Positions 37,201-45,703 are shown, counted from the stretch's first letter. The stretch is 64,000 nt of DNA from Chitinimonas sp036961565 (GCF_036961565.1 NZ_JBAMDD010000004.1:282008-346007); one strand, 5' to 3'. Numbers and translations are program-made. Notes: generated by a model not told the origin, from the letters alone.

Positions 37201-40200
37201 CGACGCCGCTACCCGTATTGTCCAGGTAGTCGTAGTCAATGGCATTGCCATCGCGATCCTGGTTGCGGCGCAAAGCCCAACCATGAACCAGGTTGTTGTC
37301 GGTATTGACGGTGCTCTTGAGGCGGCTGTTGTCGCTGTCACCGTAATATTGGGTCTGGCCAGATTTGGACTCAACCGTGAAACCGCCCCCCGTACGTTTG
37401 ATGCGCGTGAAACTCTCCATCTCGGTACGGTACTCGGCATTGTCTGCCCAGTAGTTGGTGTCGCTCAGCGGCAGATTGACCAGCACAAGGCGCTGACCAT
37501 CCAGGCACAGGCGGTCTGCCTGGGTAAAGCGGACGGTATCGGTACGGCCATCCTGTACGATGGTTTTACCGCAGCGCTGAATCTTGGAAAGACCATTCAA
37601 GCTCCAGCCCATCCCAGCGATGCCATTCCCGCTATTGCTGTTGTAACCAAGGCTGATACTCGGCGCCATCCCCGCCGTCCCCGGCGGCACCGCAATCGGC
37701 AGGCTATACGTCGCCGCCCCATTGCTCACCCCCAGCTCACCCGGCAGGCTGCCCGCATCCGGCAAGGCCACCAGCCCTGCCACGGCGTCACCCACACCTG
37801 CTGCAATATTGTCCGACAGCTCCAATGCGCCGCCCCGCGACACCACCGTGATGGCCGGTCCTGGCGTGCTCGAGGTGCCCACCACGGTCGTGCCGGCCAT
37901 GCCAATGTAGGCCTTGGCAACAATCTGGTGGCTGCCCAGGGGGGCGCTGGTCCAGTTCAGGGTAGCGATGCGCGAGCCGTCAACACTGTTCGACAGGCTG
38001 GTGGTCGTGCCCAGCAGGGTGGTGCCAGCACTGCCGCCGAAGAAGTTCACCTTCCCTATGGAAGCGGCACCCGAGCCGAGCTTGGCTTGCAGCGAGATCG
38101 TCGTGCCCTGGGTATATTGGCTGCCCGAGAGGGGGTTGACCACGCTGATGTTGACGTTGCTGCCGCCTGCATCCACATACACTTTGCGCGGGGCGGCGTG
38201 GATGGGCAGACCTTGGTCTTTGATACGGACGGTGGCGGTCAGCTGGTAGGGCTCGGGCCGGGCCAGGGCGCCGGTCTTGCGGGCGACATAGGTGTCGGCT
38301 TCGGTGTCGAGCAGGCCATCGAGGATCTGACCATCGACGCTGAACTCAACCTTGTCGATGACGGTGCCGGCGTCCTTGCCGGTGATACGGGCGCGCAGGA
38401 ACAGGTCGGCGCCGAGGTTGCCGGCGCTGATGCGGGCGTTGTCTTCTGGGGTGGTAAAACCAATATTGAGGGTGCCGGGCAGGTAGCAGTGGCTGCCGGC
38501 ACACGTCAGCGCCTTGGGGCTGCCACTGGCGCTGGGCAGGCCGTACACCAGCAAGGGGGCTTTGCCACTGTTGTTGGCGTCGGTGATATCGAGCTCGAAG
38601 CCGTGGCCTACGCCGCTGGTGCGGCAGACACTGCTGCGCTCGGGGCTGCTGAGGTTGGCGACCACGGTGCCGATGGCGGGGCTGTCGGCGCTCTGCTTGT
38701 GGGCGCGGATGCTGATGGGGTTGGGATTGCCTTGTTCACAGGCCCAGCCGCGCAGCAGGACTCTGCCGCCCTGCAGCTGCAGTCCGGTCACTTCGCCTTC
38801 GATAATGCTGTTGCCGACGGTGACGGTGGTTTCCGCTGTCTTCGTTTCGATGCCATGGTTGTCGATGGCTTTGACCTGAACACGATAGGTGCCAGCCGGC
38901 AAGTCCACATCGTGATCCCAGCCTATCGGGTTAAAGTTTTTACCATCCAGGATTTCCCGATCAAGCTTATAGCCGTCGCCACGGTCCATCCAGAATTCGA
39001 GCCGCGCCACATAGCCGTTGTCGTCTTGGGCAATGGCTTTGATGGTGACCTTGGCGGTGCCGTCACTGCCGATGACGGCAGGGTTGGGACTGACCTGATA
39101 AGTGCTGATGGTGGGCGCTGCGTTGACGACGCGGAAGGTGCTCTCCGTGCTGGTTTTCACGACACTGCCTGTGCCATTGGCACCGCTCATGGAGACCGCA
39201 TAAATCTGGTAGACCTCCAGGCTGGGCAGGTTGAACTCAACCGGCTTGCTAAAGTCTGGGCCGCTGCCGTTAACGGTGGCGAGGGTCAGTTCGTTGCCGC
39301 TGGTGGGTTTGGCGCGAAAGACGACGGAGCCGATGCCGCTGCCCGTGGTTTTGGCGGTCAGTTGCAGTTGGTACGGTAGCTTGCTAATGCTCAAGCCACT
39401 GGTGGGGGCGGTGAGTGTGACACTGTCCGGCACGGCGCCCCGTACGGTGATGGCACTCGACTGTTCGCTGGCGCCCGCGACGATGACCTTGGCGCTGATC
39501 TGGTGGGTGCCGGCGGGGAAGTTGACCCAGTTGTATTCATAGGGGTCGCTGGTGTCGCTCCCGAGTAGGGTACTGCCCTGGTAGAACTCGACCCGCTGGA
39601 TGGGCAGGCCGCCGCCGTTGGCGTTGGCCTTGAGCACGACGGTGCTGCCGGGGGCGTAGGTTTCGCCATGCAGGGGGGTGGTCAGGCTGATGCCTGGCTT
39701 CACGCTATTGATGATGAACGTAGTAACGTCATCGTCAACCAAGGTTTGGCCAACATAAGCCTTAGCGGTGATGGTGTGCGTACCGGCGGCGATATCGCTG
39801 AAGTCGACACTGTAGGGGCTGCTGTAGTCGCTGACTGGTTTGCCGGTGTCGAGTAGGAAGTCGACTCGGCTGATAGTGCCAGCCGTGCCGCCGTCGGCAT
39901 CGGCGCCGACGATGATGCTGCCGGGGTAGTCGAAGCGGCCTGTGGGGGCGATGATCTTGACGAGGGCTTGGGTCCCTTGAGTCACCGTGGCGGTGACTTC
40001 GCTGGATTCCGTGGTCTCGCCCTGGTTATCCCTCGCGCGCAGTTTGAAGCGGTAGCTGCCCGCGCTGGCTGAGTAGGCGTAGCTGAAGCCGAGGCTGGTA
40101 CTGCCTGTGCCGTAAACCGTGTGGGCCGGTGCGCTGCCGTAGCCGGCGCCATCCTTGGCGACGAGCAGCTCTATTCGCTCAATCCGGCCGTCTATGTCTT

Positions 40201-40969
40201 GGGCGGTGCCGTTGATGGTCAGTGTGGCGGATTTACCGGGCGTTACGGTGGGGGTGCTGGGGCTGACGGTGACGGTGTCAACGCTGGGCTTCAGGTTCTG
40301 TAGCAGCGTCCAGGTGGGGGCTGTCGTGGCTTTGCCGCCGTTTTCGTCGCTGACCTCTACATAGTAGCGGTAGTTGCCCATCGGCTGACCAGCGAGGTTA
40401 ACGTCGCGGGTGTAGGTATTGCCGTTTTTGGTGCCACTGCCCAGGCTGGTGGTTTTGTCGGTGGTGTCGATCTGCCAGAAAGTGAGGGATTTGATGTTGT
40501 CGTCGCTGTCCGGGTCGCTGGCGGTGGCAGTGAGGCGCAGGGTGGTGGTCGGATGCTTGAAGTGGATGTCGTTCGTACTCAGACTAACGACAGGGTTTCT
40601 GTTGGGATTGACCGTCACCGTGACCTGGCTGGAGGTTTTAGTGCTGCCATCATGGCCGCGCGCAATGACGTAGGCACTGTAGGTGCCAGCTCCGACGCCG
40701 GAGAAATTAAGTTCGTAGGGGGCGACATCGTCGGTACTGGGGTTCGTGGCGCCGTTGACGTAGAAGTCCACCTGCTTGATGGTGGAGCTGCCACCCGGTT
40801 TAGCGGTCAGGAAGATATCGGCGGGCGCGGTGAGGCTGTTACCGGTGAGGCTGCTTAGCGTGACGGTGACGTCGGCCCAGGCGGTGCTGGTGATCGCGAG
40901 TACAGTAGCTGAAGCAATAGCCAGCCCTACACGCAGCGCGCGCAGGCCCTTAACGTATGCGTAAGACAT
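31208..40969 (-). CDS. Giant Sec-exported Rhs/YD-repeat protein with Ig-like repeats and nuclease-like tail (Rhs2)
   Basis: The 3253-residue protein begins with a signal peptide (hydrophobic core about residues 14-30, cleavage near STAWADV). Residues about 34-1050 are tandem bacterial Ig-like repeats (patterns such as IKQVDFYVNG and GTYSAYVIARG). About 1076-1180 is SpvB/TcB-like (LPIAVPPGTAGMAPSISLGY, GMGWSLNGLSKIQRC). About 1400-1820 has seven FG-GAP/VCBS-like units (GDFNGDGKFDLI, GDFDGDGQTDLL, GDLNGDGYSDMV). YD repeats follow to the core near 2890-2970 (GFTGHEMLDELDLVHMNGRI, ARFLSADPLIQDPEHSQSYN, DPTGFAG). The tail (2970-3253) contains GPRPDVGVRFKDG then VVEVASKTD, resembling a PD-(D/E)xK nuclease core. 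Ribosome site GGGAGA precedes the ATG. It has no PAAR or VgrG-type part, so T6SS delivery is unlikely. Confidence 0.85.
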   Translation of the reverse strand: MSYAYVKGLRALRVGLAIASATVLAITSTAWADVTVTLSSLTGNSLTAPADIFLTAKPGGSSTIKQVDFYVNGATNPSTDDVAPYELNFSGVGAGTYSAYVIARGHDGSTKTSSQVTVTVNPNRNPVVSLSTNDIHFKHPTTTLRLTATASDPDSDDNIKSLTFWQIDTTDKTTSLGSGTKNGNTYTRDVNLAGQPMGNYRYYVEVSDENGGKATTAPTWTLLQNLKPSVDTVTVSPSTPTVTPGKSATLTINGTAQDIDGRIERIELLVAKDGAGYGSAPAHTVYGTGSTSLGFSYAYSASAGSYRFKLRARDNQGETTESSEVTATVTQGTQALVKIIAPTGRFDYPGSIIVGADADGGTAGTISRVDFLLDTGKPVSDYSSPYSVDFSDIAAGTHTITAKAYVGQTLVDDDVTTFIINSVKPGISLTTPLHGETYAPGSTVVLKANANGGGLPIQRVEFYQGSTLLGSDTSDPYEYNWVNFPAGTHQISAKVIVAGASEQSSAITVRGAVPDSVTLTAPTSGLSISKLPYQLQLTAKTTGSGIGSVVFRAKPTSGNELTLATVNGSGPDFSKPVEFNLPSLEVYQIYAVSMSGANGTGSVVKTSTESTFRVVNAAPTISTYQVSPNPAVIGSDGTAKVTIKAIAQDDNGYVARLEFWMDRGDGYKLDREILDGKNFNPIGWDHDVDLPAGTYRVQVKAIDNHGIETKTAETTVTVGNSIIEGEVTGLQLQGGRVLLRGWACEQGNPNPISIRAHKQSADSPAIGTVVANLSSPERSSVCRTSGVGHGFELDITDANNSGKAPLLVYGLPSASGSPKALTCAGSHCYLPGTLNIGFTTPEDNARISAGNLGADLFLRARITGKDAGTVIDKVEFSVDGQILDGLLDTEADTYVARKTGALARPEPYQLTATVRIKDQGLPIHAAPRKVYVDAGGSNVNISVVNPLSGSQYTQGTTISLQAKLGSGAASIGKVNFFGGSAGTTLLGTTTSLSNSVDGSRIATLNWTSAPLGSHQIVAKAYIGMAGTTVVGTSSTPGPAITVVSRGGALELSDNIAAGVGDAVAGLVALPDAGSLPGELGVSNGAATYSLPIAVPPGTAGMAPSISLGYNSNSGNGIAGMGWSLNGLSKIQRCGKTIVQDGRTDTVRFTQADRLCLDGQRLVLVNLPLSDTNYWADNAEYRTEMESFTRIKRTGGGFTVESKSGQTQYYGDSDNSRLKSTVNTDNNLVHGWALRRNQDRDGNAIDYDYLDNTGSGVGKTGEHQPASIRWGANTAANQAHYGKIEFDYGTADRPDAEVAYLMGSRIDRRKRLEKIRTYTDTDANGNNGTAVLSYSLGYELSPTSGRSMLQSVTACEGGVGGKCLPKTTFEWAKPDPAAKQEFVSLGIWKGPNLEAGGDRLYGNTPVEYYASGDFNGDGKFDLIDRFVLNGNTQKLFISTGSAFAASQPFNGLGSNLAIKETGDFDGDGQTDLLVGTQMPGNFEVTNWRICYSRMRERQGTGSNPFDCVAANFPAGQTAGYRIIKDLDADGRDDLYLSVGSGMSGPSSLGRQDMCLSTGTGFNCIDIALAPERRLRLPTTLGPAAGHANADFDGDGRGDDLFLNKCRSTGETPSELGSWECAFSQAITPTVSSELGFRWQEGQWFSFPTVAETASTSTLTPIEGASLSGDLNGDGYSDMVLGVHKFHSAASPGSWKASYGCYSKGNGDGDCLQLADSGYRYRLDNGELASLDFLVRAVADLDNDGQVDVLRGGAFGETIDPQGNQHAGGYVLCRLGTAMQNVRCAPWGWQYTIHAPGSVSTDFNVERMVHGGDFNGDGQQDYTVYRRNDNWEIYTPVRQAKPGQALDKLVSVVNGFGLIDRIEYASTSDNSVYMANPSALDSSVNDTLVYPLRRLPGGSESVVSRHSQGNGRAADKVTSYRYAGAAVHLQGKGRQGYRVVEAMVQATGTRMLTVSRQDGVAWQINGQTERARVIAANGSVLNDTVADAKVHANTFPNGASTWFVHSSRQLTEKRDLDGSSIGTELECTDYGLTPGVTTWGNVKRTLKLTAATKTAVDIACAQADSTSGVWKTKTDSSYKAATANDAPWLQSLVETVTVNQTSPTATAQPRKVQYDYHANGLLKSETIEPDDTSYKLVTTFDRRSNKYGLVELKQQSWRNPATGLNETRTVEDISYDAKGRFPQTVKNALGHTEIRSHDPRNGVQTRLTGPNGLTTSWVVDAFGRKQKEITLVGTAGETETRLYQKQCGNGLCPSGSDIVSFSDRLKAGQRIAVPTLVYSDHAGHTQRSLSWSYDGQLAANDQRYDSRGRLDESYQARFVGSSLSQASTVAIGVGAVRAAKQHYDDLDRVTQIDTQDEKGNSVHNRTVYQGLVTTQINALTREKRDTRNPLGQLIETRDAKQGITLFARDAWGNLTQTTDPTGNLIGIDYDRLGRKTALRDPDLGRIEYKTDPLGQVWQQISPKQRLAAAGKPVDEQWKYYTNYRFDPLGRQIARLEPDLVSHWRYDSATMGIGQLHQSYTCQGGSDLSANCPREYVRTHSYDSLGRPGAVTTQLFNGNNGSFISTPSYDNWGRLAQEQHQHGNTSNTFEHRYNAYGYLKQIGRNNSTVLWKAQQQDAANRVIQALLGNGLQLNRRYNDYTGRLDTGSLQAGAVTRLQESYNYDLLGNVSQRSQYWDGSEGFSEVFDYDELNRLKLSQVAGQAQQVFHYDSIGNLTSKTGVGTGSYNYPVPGPNAVRPHAVQSIGSYGTFYYDDNGNLKSVTKVNGQNNQLLEWTSFDMPASLSKGSNKSTFVYGPDHQRTKQVKDGADTGTTWYAGAMELETANGDTLQYKRLKTYWPLGLGVEVNTFGNPAEQSWTHSDRLGSLVAITGADGSLKDKLAYDAWGKRRNLNGSGTPDELGDGKVIDRGFTGHEMLDELDLVHMNGRIYDPLVARFLSADPLIQDPEHSQSYNRYTYVWNNPTNMTDPTGFAGCTAGDAQREGTDCKPTEKPGKSNAVKEAARTIAAGGTVYIQKEDGSWIAVTAGKNGAIEAKPSEAPTSREKSNEPKTGQPNSGTSSAPTESRTWGSYLPGTTIGEDSAQWYADRFIGTDNPFVYVPAAVGGGFASLWTPDTATETTFNLATGGLVSVGKAAVGYAGAKIIGTAQSTGTLGHATVSKTLAYMYALNPNVSRVTLDLGYKRLLEGVQAALSKYGPRPDVGVRFKDGIVKVVEVASKTDNPSKLILRNEQKMLRDNIQGTVQVNNWAVWINKFFGG
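32118..32161. repeat. 44-bp stretch in rhs2 identical to rhs1 (51764-51807)
   Basis: Starting CGGTTGTAGCTCTGGCTATG, 44 bases are identical in both genes at the end of the conserved core, just before the variable tail. Such identity allows recombination that swaps tails. Confidence 0.85.
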
Positions 40970-41168
40970 ACGTTCTCCCTTATTTTTGGTAGGTAGAGCC
41001 GGCCGATTTTATATTGCGGCGCGGCGAAAGGGCGGCACTCTACCCGAGGCGGGTGAGCGGTGGCAAGTCATTGTTATTGATAGATTTGCTGCAAAGCAGC
41101 AGGAATGAGGCGGGGGGCGGGTTTCGGGGAATATCGGCCTAGATAGGTACGGGCTACTTTCTTCCTCC
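40970..41168 (-). promoter_or_regulatory. Gap between the secretion operon and rhs2
   Basis: These 199 bp separate the last gene of the secretion operon from rhs2. No strong hairpin or T-run is visible, so read-through from the operon into rhs2 is possible. It contains the rhs2 ribosome site and an AT-rich patch near 41070-41090. Confidence 0.35.
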
Positions 41169-41672
41169 CTACAACCCCGCCTTGATCTCGAACTCCACCG
41201 TCTCCAGCCGATCGCGCAGCAGCGACTGCTGATGCGTCAGGTGTACATGATGCAGCGCGGGTTGGGCTGACAAGGCCTCCAGGTAGCTGGCCAGCGCTTT
41301 GCGGTCGCGTGCTTCGCCGCTCAGTACTACACGGCGGTTTTGCTTGTCTGGCTGGAATTCCAACAGCTCCACATCGGCCTTGGCTGCACGCTCTATTGCC
41401 ACCAGTAAGTCAGGCCATGGGAACTCGCGCTCAACCCGCAATGCCTCCCAGTGCTTGGCTTCTGCTGCGGCTGGCCGCGATACCTGGGTAGGCGCGACGG
41501 TTTGTGCAGCACGCAGCGTCTGGTTACGCAGCGCCAGCTTGTCTGCTGCCTGTCGTTGCGCCTGGGCTTGCCATCCCAGTATCCCCGCCCCAATCAGCAG
41601 GGCACAGGCCAATAGCCCTAGCTGGGCGCCATAACGGCTGCGTGGCTCAAGGTATCCAGAAGTCGATTTCAT
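41169..41672 (-). CDS. PilN/GspL-type inner-membrane assembly protein
   Basis: The 167-residue product has one membrane helix (about residues 15-33), a coiled-coil stretch (QRQAADKLALRNQTLRAAQ), and a ferredoxin-like C-terminal domain: FPWPDLLVAIERAAKADVELLEFQPD, RRVVLSGEARDRKALASYLEAL. This is the pattern of PilN-like proteins of type IV pilus and T2SS platforms. It is the last gene of the operon and begins three bases after the PilM-like gene. Confidence 0.75.
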   Translation of the reverse strand: MKSTSGYLEPRSRYGAQLGLLACALLIGAGILGWQAQAQRQAADKLALRNQTLRAAQTVAPTQVSRPAAAEAKHWEALRVEREFPWPDLLVAIERAAKADVELLEFQPDKQNRRVVLSGEARDRKALASYLEALSAQPALHHVHLTHQQSLLRDRLETVEFEIKAGL

Positions 41673-41675
41673 GAT

Positions 41676-42437
41676 TCAACACCAAGCCGTTCTGGCAAAG
41701 GTTCGTACCTCGGCCGTCGGCCAACTAGCTGCAATATACCGAGCGGGGGCATCGGCCTCTGGGCCGAATGGCGACCAGGTATCCACCCGCGCAAACTCGC
41801 CGTGCTGAACGCTCAAACGCCGCAGCAGGCGGTTGCCCGCCTCTTGCTCGCTCCGCGTCACCGGTTCGACATCACGGGCTTGCAGCTTGCCCTGGGCATA
41901 GACCAGGGCCGTGATGCGTGTCGGCTCACGCAATAACAATAACGACAGGGCCTGCTTGGCCGGGAAGGCATGCAGCGAATAGGCCGCCGCTGACGCTGGC
42001 AACACGCCCTGTAGCCGTAGGTTGCGACGTTGCAGGCTGGCTAATACCTGCTCCAACCACGCAGCCGGCAAGGCATAAGCCAGGCCTTGGGCGCCATAAC
42101 GCCGGAAATAGGTCGCCAAGGCCCAATCCGCCCCCACTTCGATACCCGCATTTTCAAAGCAGATGCGCGCATAAGCTTCGAGCTCTGCCGTTTCGGTCAA
42201 CTCTGCCTGCCAAGGCAAGGCGATGCTGGCAGCGAGACTGTCTGATACAGTCAATGCCAAACGACTGCCAGGGTGTAGTGCCTTTGATGGCTTATCCAGC
42301 AAGGCATCCAAGGCAAGCAGGTAGTCATCCGGCTGCGGGCAGGCGATAGACGTTTCCGTGATGGCCTTGCCTTGCTGCAGCCAGCAATGCCCGGGGAATA
42401 AGCCTACATGCAAGCGATCAGGCCACAAAGGTGACAC
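41676..42437 (-). CDS. PilM/GspL-cytoplasmic-domain-like protein
   Basis: The 253-residue product lacks a signal or membrane segment and lies directly before the PilN-like gene, the usual place of PilM. Weak family features are an N-terminal strand (DRLHVGLFPGHCWL), ALTVSDSLAASIALPW and LRLQGVLPASAAAYSLH, as in the actin-like PilM/GspL fold. The actin-like nucleotide loops are degenerate. The start is the GTG at 42437, with AGGAGG six bases before it; the longer frame to 42494 overlaps gspE. Function as a cytoplasmic platform adaptor is inferred. Confidence 0.65.
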   Translation of the reverse strand: MSPLWPDRLHVGLFPGHCWLQQGKAITETSIACPQPDDYLLALDALLDKPSKALHPGSRLALTVSDSLAASIALPWQAELTETAELEAYARICFENAGIEVGADWALATYFRRYGAQGLAYALPAAWLEQVLASLQRRNLRLQGVLPASAAAYSLHAFPAKQALSLLLLREPTRITALVYAQGKLQARDVEPVTRSEQEAGNRLLRRLSVQHGEFARVDTWSPFGPEADAPARYIAASWPTAEVRTFARTAWC

Positions 42438-44070
42438 GATTAACCTCCTGCAAAGTGGTATGGCCATCACGCACCAGTTCCAGCGCAACATCACGCAGGA
42501 ATCGGGTGCCTTCCTTGCGCGCCTGTTCCTTCAAGGCACGGATGGATGCACGGCCTATGATCATTTCACGTATCTCATCTGTCAGCCGCAGTACTTCCGC
42601 CACCGCACGCCGGCCCTTGTACCCGGTACCACGACAAACCGTACAGCCCTTCCCTGCCCTGAAGCGGTAGGTTTCAGGATCACGGATGCCCGAGTCCGAC
42701 AAGAACAGCTCGTCCAACACCACATCCTCGGTGCAGTTCGGGCAGTTCTGTCGTACCAAGCGCTGGGCAATCACCCCTGTGAGGGAGGAGACAAAGTTGT
42801 AGGGATCGACCCCCATGTGCATGAAGCGGCCAATGACATCAAAGGTGTTGTTGGCGTGGACGGAGGTAAACACCAAATGCCCCGTCAGGGCGGATTGCAC
42901 GGCAATCTGTGCGGTTTCCGGGTCGCGTATCTCGCCCACCAGTATCTTGTCCGGGTCATGTCGCAGGATCGAGCGCAGGCCGACGGCAAAGGTCAGGCCC
43001 TTCTTTTCATTCACCGGTATCTGCAGCACACCGGGTAGCTGATACTCCACCGGGTCTTCAATGGTGATGAACTTGTCCTCGCCATGGTTGATCTCGGTCA
43101 TCGCGGCATACAGTGTGGTGGTCTTGCCGCTACCGGTGGGGCCGGTGACCAGCATCATGCCGTAGGGCTCTGATGCAAGACGGCGCAGCAGGCGTATGGT
43201 TTCCCCATCGAAGCCAAGCGAATCAAGAGTCAGGCGCTGCACTTGGTCGATCAGGGCCTGCTTGTCCAGGATACGCAGTACGGCATCCTCGCCATGGATA
43301 CTGGGCATGATGGAAACGCGGATATCAATGTCGCGGCCCTTGGCCGCCACACGGAAGCGGCCATCCTGTGGGATGCGCTTCTCTGCAATATCCAACTCTG
43401 CCAAGACTTTGATACGGGCAATCGCCTGTTCTGCGAGGGCAGTGTTATTGACCGTTGCAATACGGTTCAATACGCCATCAATACGGAACTTGATCACTAG
43501 CCCCTGCGGCACAGACTCCAGGTGGATATCGCTGGCCTCAAAACGCAGCGCATCAAAAACGGTGGAATTGATCAACCTGACCGCAGGACTGGCCTCGCCC
43601 TGGATAGAGGTCAGTGTCAGGTCCGCGCTGTCGTCACGTGCCAACTCGATGGATTGATCGAGTCCGACTGCTTCGGCTACCGCACTGAAGGCCGATTCGT
43701 GCTTCTCCAGCTCACCACGTAAGGCATGTGGGTCAGCTAGATAAATCTCGTGCAAGGGCAGCCCCAGATTCGCCAGCCAGGCACCAATCTTACTATCGAG
43801 CGGTCGCCCCAATACGGCACAGAGCTGCCCATGCTGGTCTCTACCGACCACCAGCAAACGCTCCACCATGTCGGTGTAGGGCACCAGTTCGAAATCCGGC
43901 GCCACAGGCCAATCGGCCTGCACAGCCAAAGCCGGATAGCCCGCCAGTTCTGCTGCTACAAGCAGCAGATCGGCGCGCGGCAAATCGCGCTGTTCGGCCA
44001 ACAGGCTGAGCCAGTCTGTCGTCATGCCGGCAGACTGCTGGGCCAGGTTCAGTTCTTGTAGCGTCAACAT
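42418..44070 (-). CDS. gspE: GspE/PilB-family secretion ATPase
   Basis: The 550-residue protein is the motor ATPase of a T2SS/T4P-like machine. An N-terminal MshEN-like region is followed by the core with Walker A GPTGSGKTTTLYAAM, Asp box ILRHDPDKILVGEIRDPETA, Walker B/His box LTGHLVFTSVHANNTFD, and the C-terminal tetracysteine zinc module CPNC ... CTVC. All residues expected for activity are visible. The start is a GTG/ATG pair (44073/44070); I chose the ATG. The 3' end overlaps the start of the PilM-like gene. Confidence 0.92.
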   Translation of the reverse strand: MLTLQELNLAQQSAGMTTDWLSLLAEQRDLPRADLLLVAAELAGYPALAVQADWPVAPDFELVPYTDMVERLLVVGRDQHGQLCAVLGRPLDSKIGAWLANLGLPLHEIYLADPHALRGELEKHESAFSAVAEAVGLDQSIELARDDSADLTLTSIQGEASPAVRLINSTVFDALRFEASDIHLESVPQGLVIKFRIDGVLNRIATVNNTALAEQAIARIKVLAELDIAEKRIPQDGRFRVAAKGRDIDIRVSIMPSIHGEDAVLRILDKQALIDQVQRLTLDSLGFDGETIRLLRRLASEPYGMMLVTGPTGSGKTTTLYAAMTEINHGEDKFITIEDPVEYQLPGVLQIPVNEKKGLTFAVGLRSILRHDPDKILVGEIRDPETAQIAVQSALTGHLVFTSVHANNTFDVIGRFMHMGVDPYNFVSSLTGVIAQRLVRQNCPNCTEDVVLDELFLSDSGIRDPETYRFRAGKGCTVCRGTGYKGRRAVAEVLRLTDEIREMIIGRASIRALKEQARKEGTRFLRDVALELVRDGHTTLQEVNRVTFVA

Positions 44071-44085
44071 CACATAGGCCGTCGG

Positions 44086-45264
44086 TTACAGTGCATTTGC
44101 CAGATCAAATATCGGGGTGTAGAGCATCATGACGATGGCGCCGATGACAAGGCCGATACCCACCATCAGGATAGGCTCGACCAGTCTGCCTGCCATGTCT
44201 ATCCAGCCGGCGACTTCCTGATCGTAGAAGTCGGCAATGCGCTCCATCATTTCATCCAAATTGCCGGACGACTCACCAGCCAGCAGCAATCTATGCGCCA
44301 CTTCAGTACTTAGTTTGTTCTCCAGCATAACCAGTGAAATCGACTTGCCTTCGCTGACACCCTGGGCAGCAATACGTAAGTCGCCTTGCATGGCGAGGGG
44401 TAAGGAGGCCTCTGTCATCTTCATGGCGGAGAGCACGCTCACCCCGCTACGCAGCAACATGCCCAAGGTACGATAGAGCCGCGCCAACTGCAGTATCCAC
44501 ACCTTCTCGCCCAGCCAAGGGGTGGACAACATCCTGCGGCCCAGCCAGCCTCGCAAACCGGGGTGGACGACCAACACCACTAACGCGACAAACAGGCCCA
44601 ACACGCCCAGCCAGGCCAGCGCCGTGTGCTCCCGCACAAAGCTGCCCCATACCTGCACGAATCCGGCGGTCGCATTCTTCCTGGCGGCCACATCGTCAAA
44701 TACCGCGCTGAAGCGCGGCACCACATACAGCATCAGAAACGCGATCACCAGAAAACCCACGCTCACCAGGATGCCGGGGTAAATGGCTGCTGAGAGCAAC
44801 TTGCCGCGTATCTCGTCCAACTGCTTCTGGTAGTGCATGAAACGTCGTATTGACGCCCTGACTGTGCCAGTCGTCTCGCTGGCACGCACCATGGCCACGT
44901 ACAGCGGTGGAAAAACCGACGGCAAGCTGGCCATGGCTTCGGAAAGCTGCTTGCCTTGCTGCAAACCTTGCAACAGCGTGTCGTAAATGGCGCGGTGGCG
45001 CCCTGCCCTATCGTTGCGCCCCAGTATCTCGATGGCATCGACAATAGGCTGCCCAGCCTCCAGCAAGGAGTGCAATTGCTGGTTGAACACCGTCATATTG
45101 AAGGCACTGGGCCGTCGAGTCATGCCGGCGCTGATCGTATTCAATACCAGCAGGCGCTCACCGCTCGATTCAATGAATCGGCGTGCCTCTTCTTCGTTGG
45201 TGGCATCCAGCTCACGCACCACCACCGCCATGCTGGCATTCAACACCTTGGCCCGAAAACGCAT
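44086..45264 (-). CDS. gspF: GspF/PilC-family inner-membrane platform protein
   Basis: The 392-residue protein has two repeats of the T2SSF domain (about 70-190 and 270-390) and three membrane segments (near 170-190, 215-235 and 365-385). Motifs include FNQQLHSLLEAGQPIVDAIEIL, PSVFPPLYVAMVRASETTG, LYRTLGMLLRSGVSVLSAMKM and the C-terminal MVGIGLVIGAIVMMLYTPIFDLAN. It anchors the ATPase and drives pseudopilus assembly. Confidence 0.92.
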   Translation of the reverse strand: MRFRAKVLNASMAVVVRELDATNEEEARRFIESSGERLLVLNTISAGMTRRPSAFNMTVFNQQLHSLLEAGQPIVDAIEILGRNDRAGRHRAIYDTLLQGLQQGKQLSEAMASLPSVFPPLYVAMVRASETTGTVRASIRRFMHYQKQLDEIRGKLLSAAIYPGILVSVGFLVIAFLMLYVVPRFSAVFDDVAARKNATAGFVQVWGSFVREHTALAWLGVLGLFVALVVLVVHPGLRGWLGRRMLSTPWLGEKVWILQLARLYRTLGMLLRSGVSVLSAMKMTEASLPLAMQGDLRIAAQGVSEGKSISLVMLENKLSTEVAHRLLLAGESSGNLDEMMERIADFYDQEVAGWIDMAGRLVEPILMVGIGLVIGAIVMMLYTPIFDLANAL

Positions 45265-45280
45265 CGCAGCGGGTCCTGGC

Positions 45281-45703
45281 TCAGTAGCTGGTCACATCGG
45301 CATTGTCATCGGTGCCACCCGCTACCCCATCCTTGCCGTACGAGATGATCTCGAACTCACGGTCATTGGAACCGGGCGAGTTGTAGACATAGGCCTTGCC
45401 CCAGGGGTCAACCGGCACCGCCTTCTTCAGGTAAGGGCCACGCCATTTGGCAGCATCTGCCGGTTTGGCAAACAACGCGGCCAAGCCCTCCGCCGTGGTC
45501 GGGTAGTTACCGGTATCCACGCGGTACTGATCCAACGCCTTGTCAAAGGCATCGATCTGGGCCTTGACCAGTTGCTGCTCAGAGCGGCCAATCTGGCCAA
45601 AATACTTGGGGCCAACAAAACCGGCCAACAAGCCGATGATCAGCAGTACAACCAGCAACTCCAGCAAGGTAAAGCCCTGCTGGCGATATTGCGACTTACT
45701 CAT
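45281..45703 (-). CDS. gspG: GspG-type major pseudopilin
   Basis: The 140-residue protein starts with a short leader and prepilin motif QQG-FTLLELLVVLLIIGLLAG with Glu at position 5 of the mature form. The C-terminal part has the GspG pattern YPTTAEGLAALFAKP, WRGPYLKKAVPVDPWGKAYVY and DNADVTSY, with the Asp residues that bind calcium in GspG. GAGAGGAAG precedes the ATG at 45703; the longer frame to 45739 is rejected. It would form the main filament of the pseudopilus after cleavage by a prepilin peptidase not encoded here. Confidence 0.92.
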   Translation of the reverse strand: MSKSQYRQQGFTLLELLVVLLIIGLLAGFVGPKYFGQIGRSEQQLVKAQIDAFDKALDQYRVDTGNYPTTAEGLAALFAKPADAAKWRGPYLKKAVPVDPWGKAYVYNSPGSNDREFEIISYGKDGVAGGTDDNADVTSY

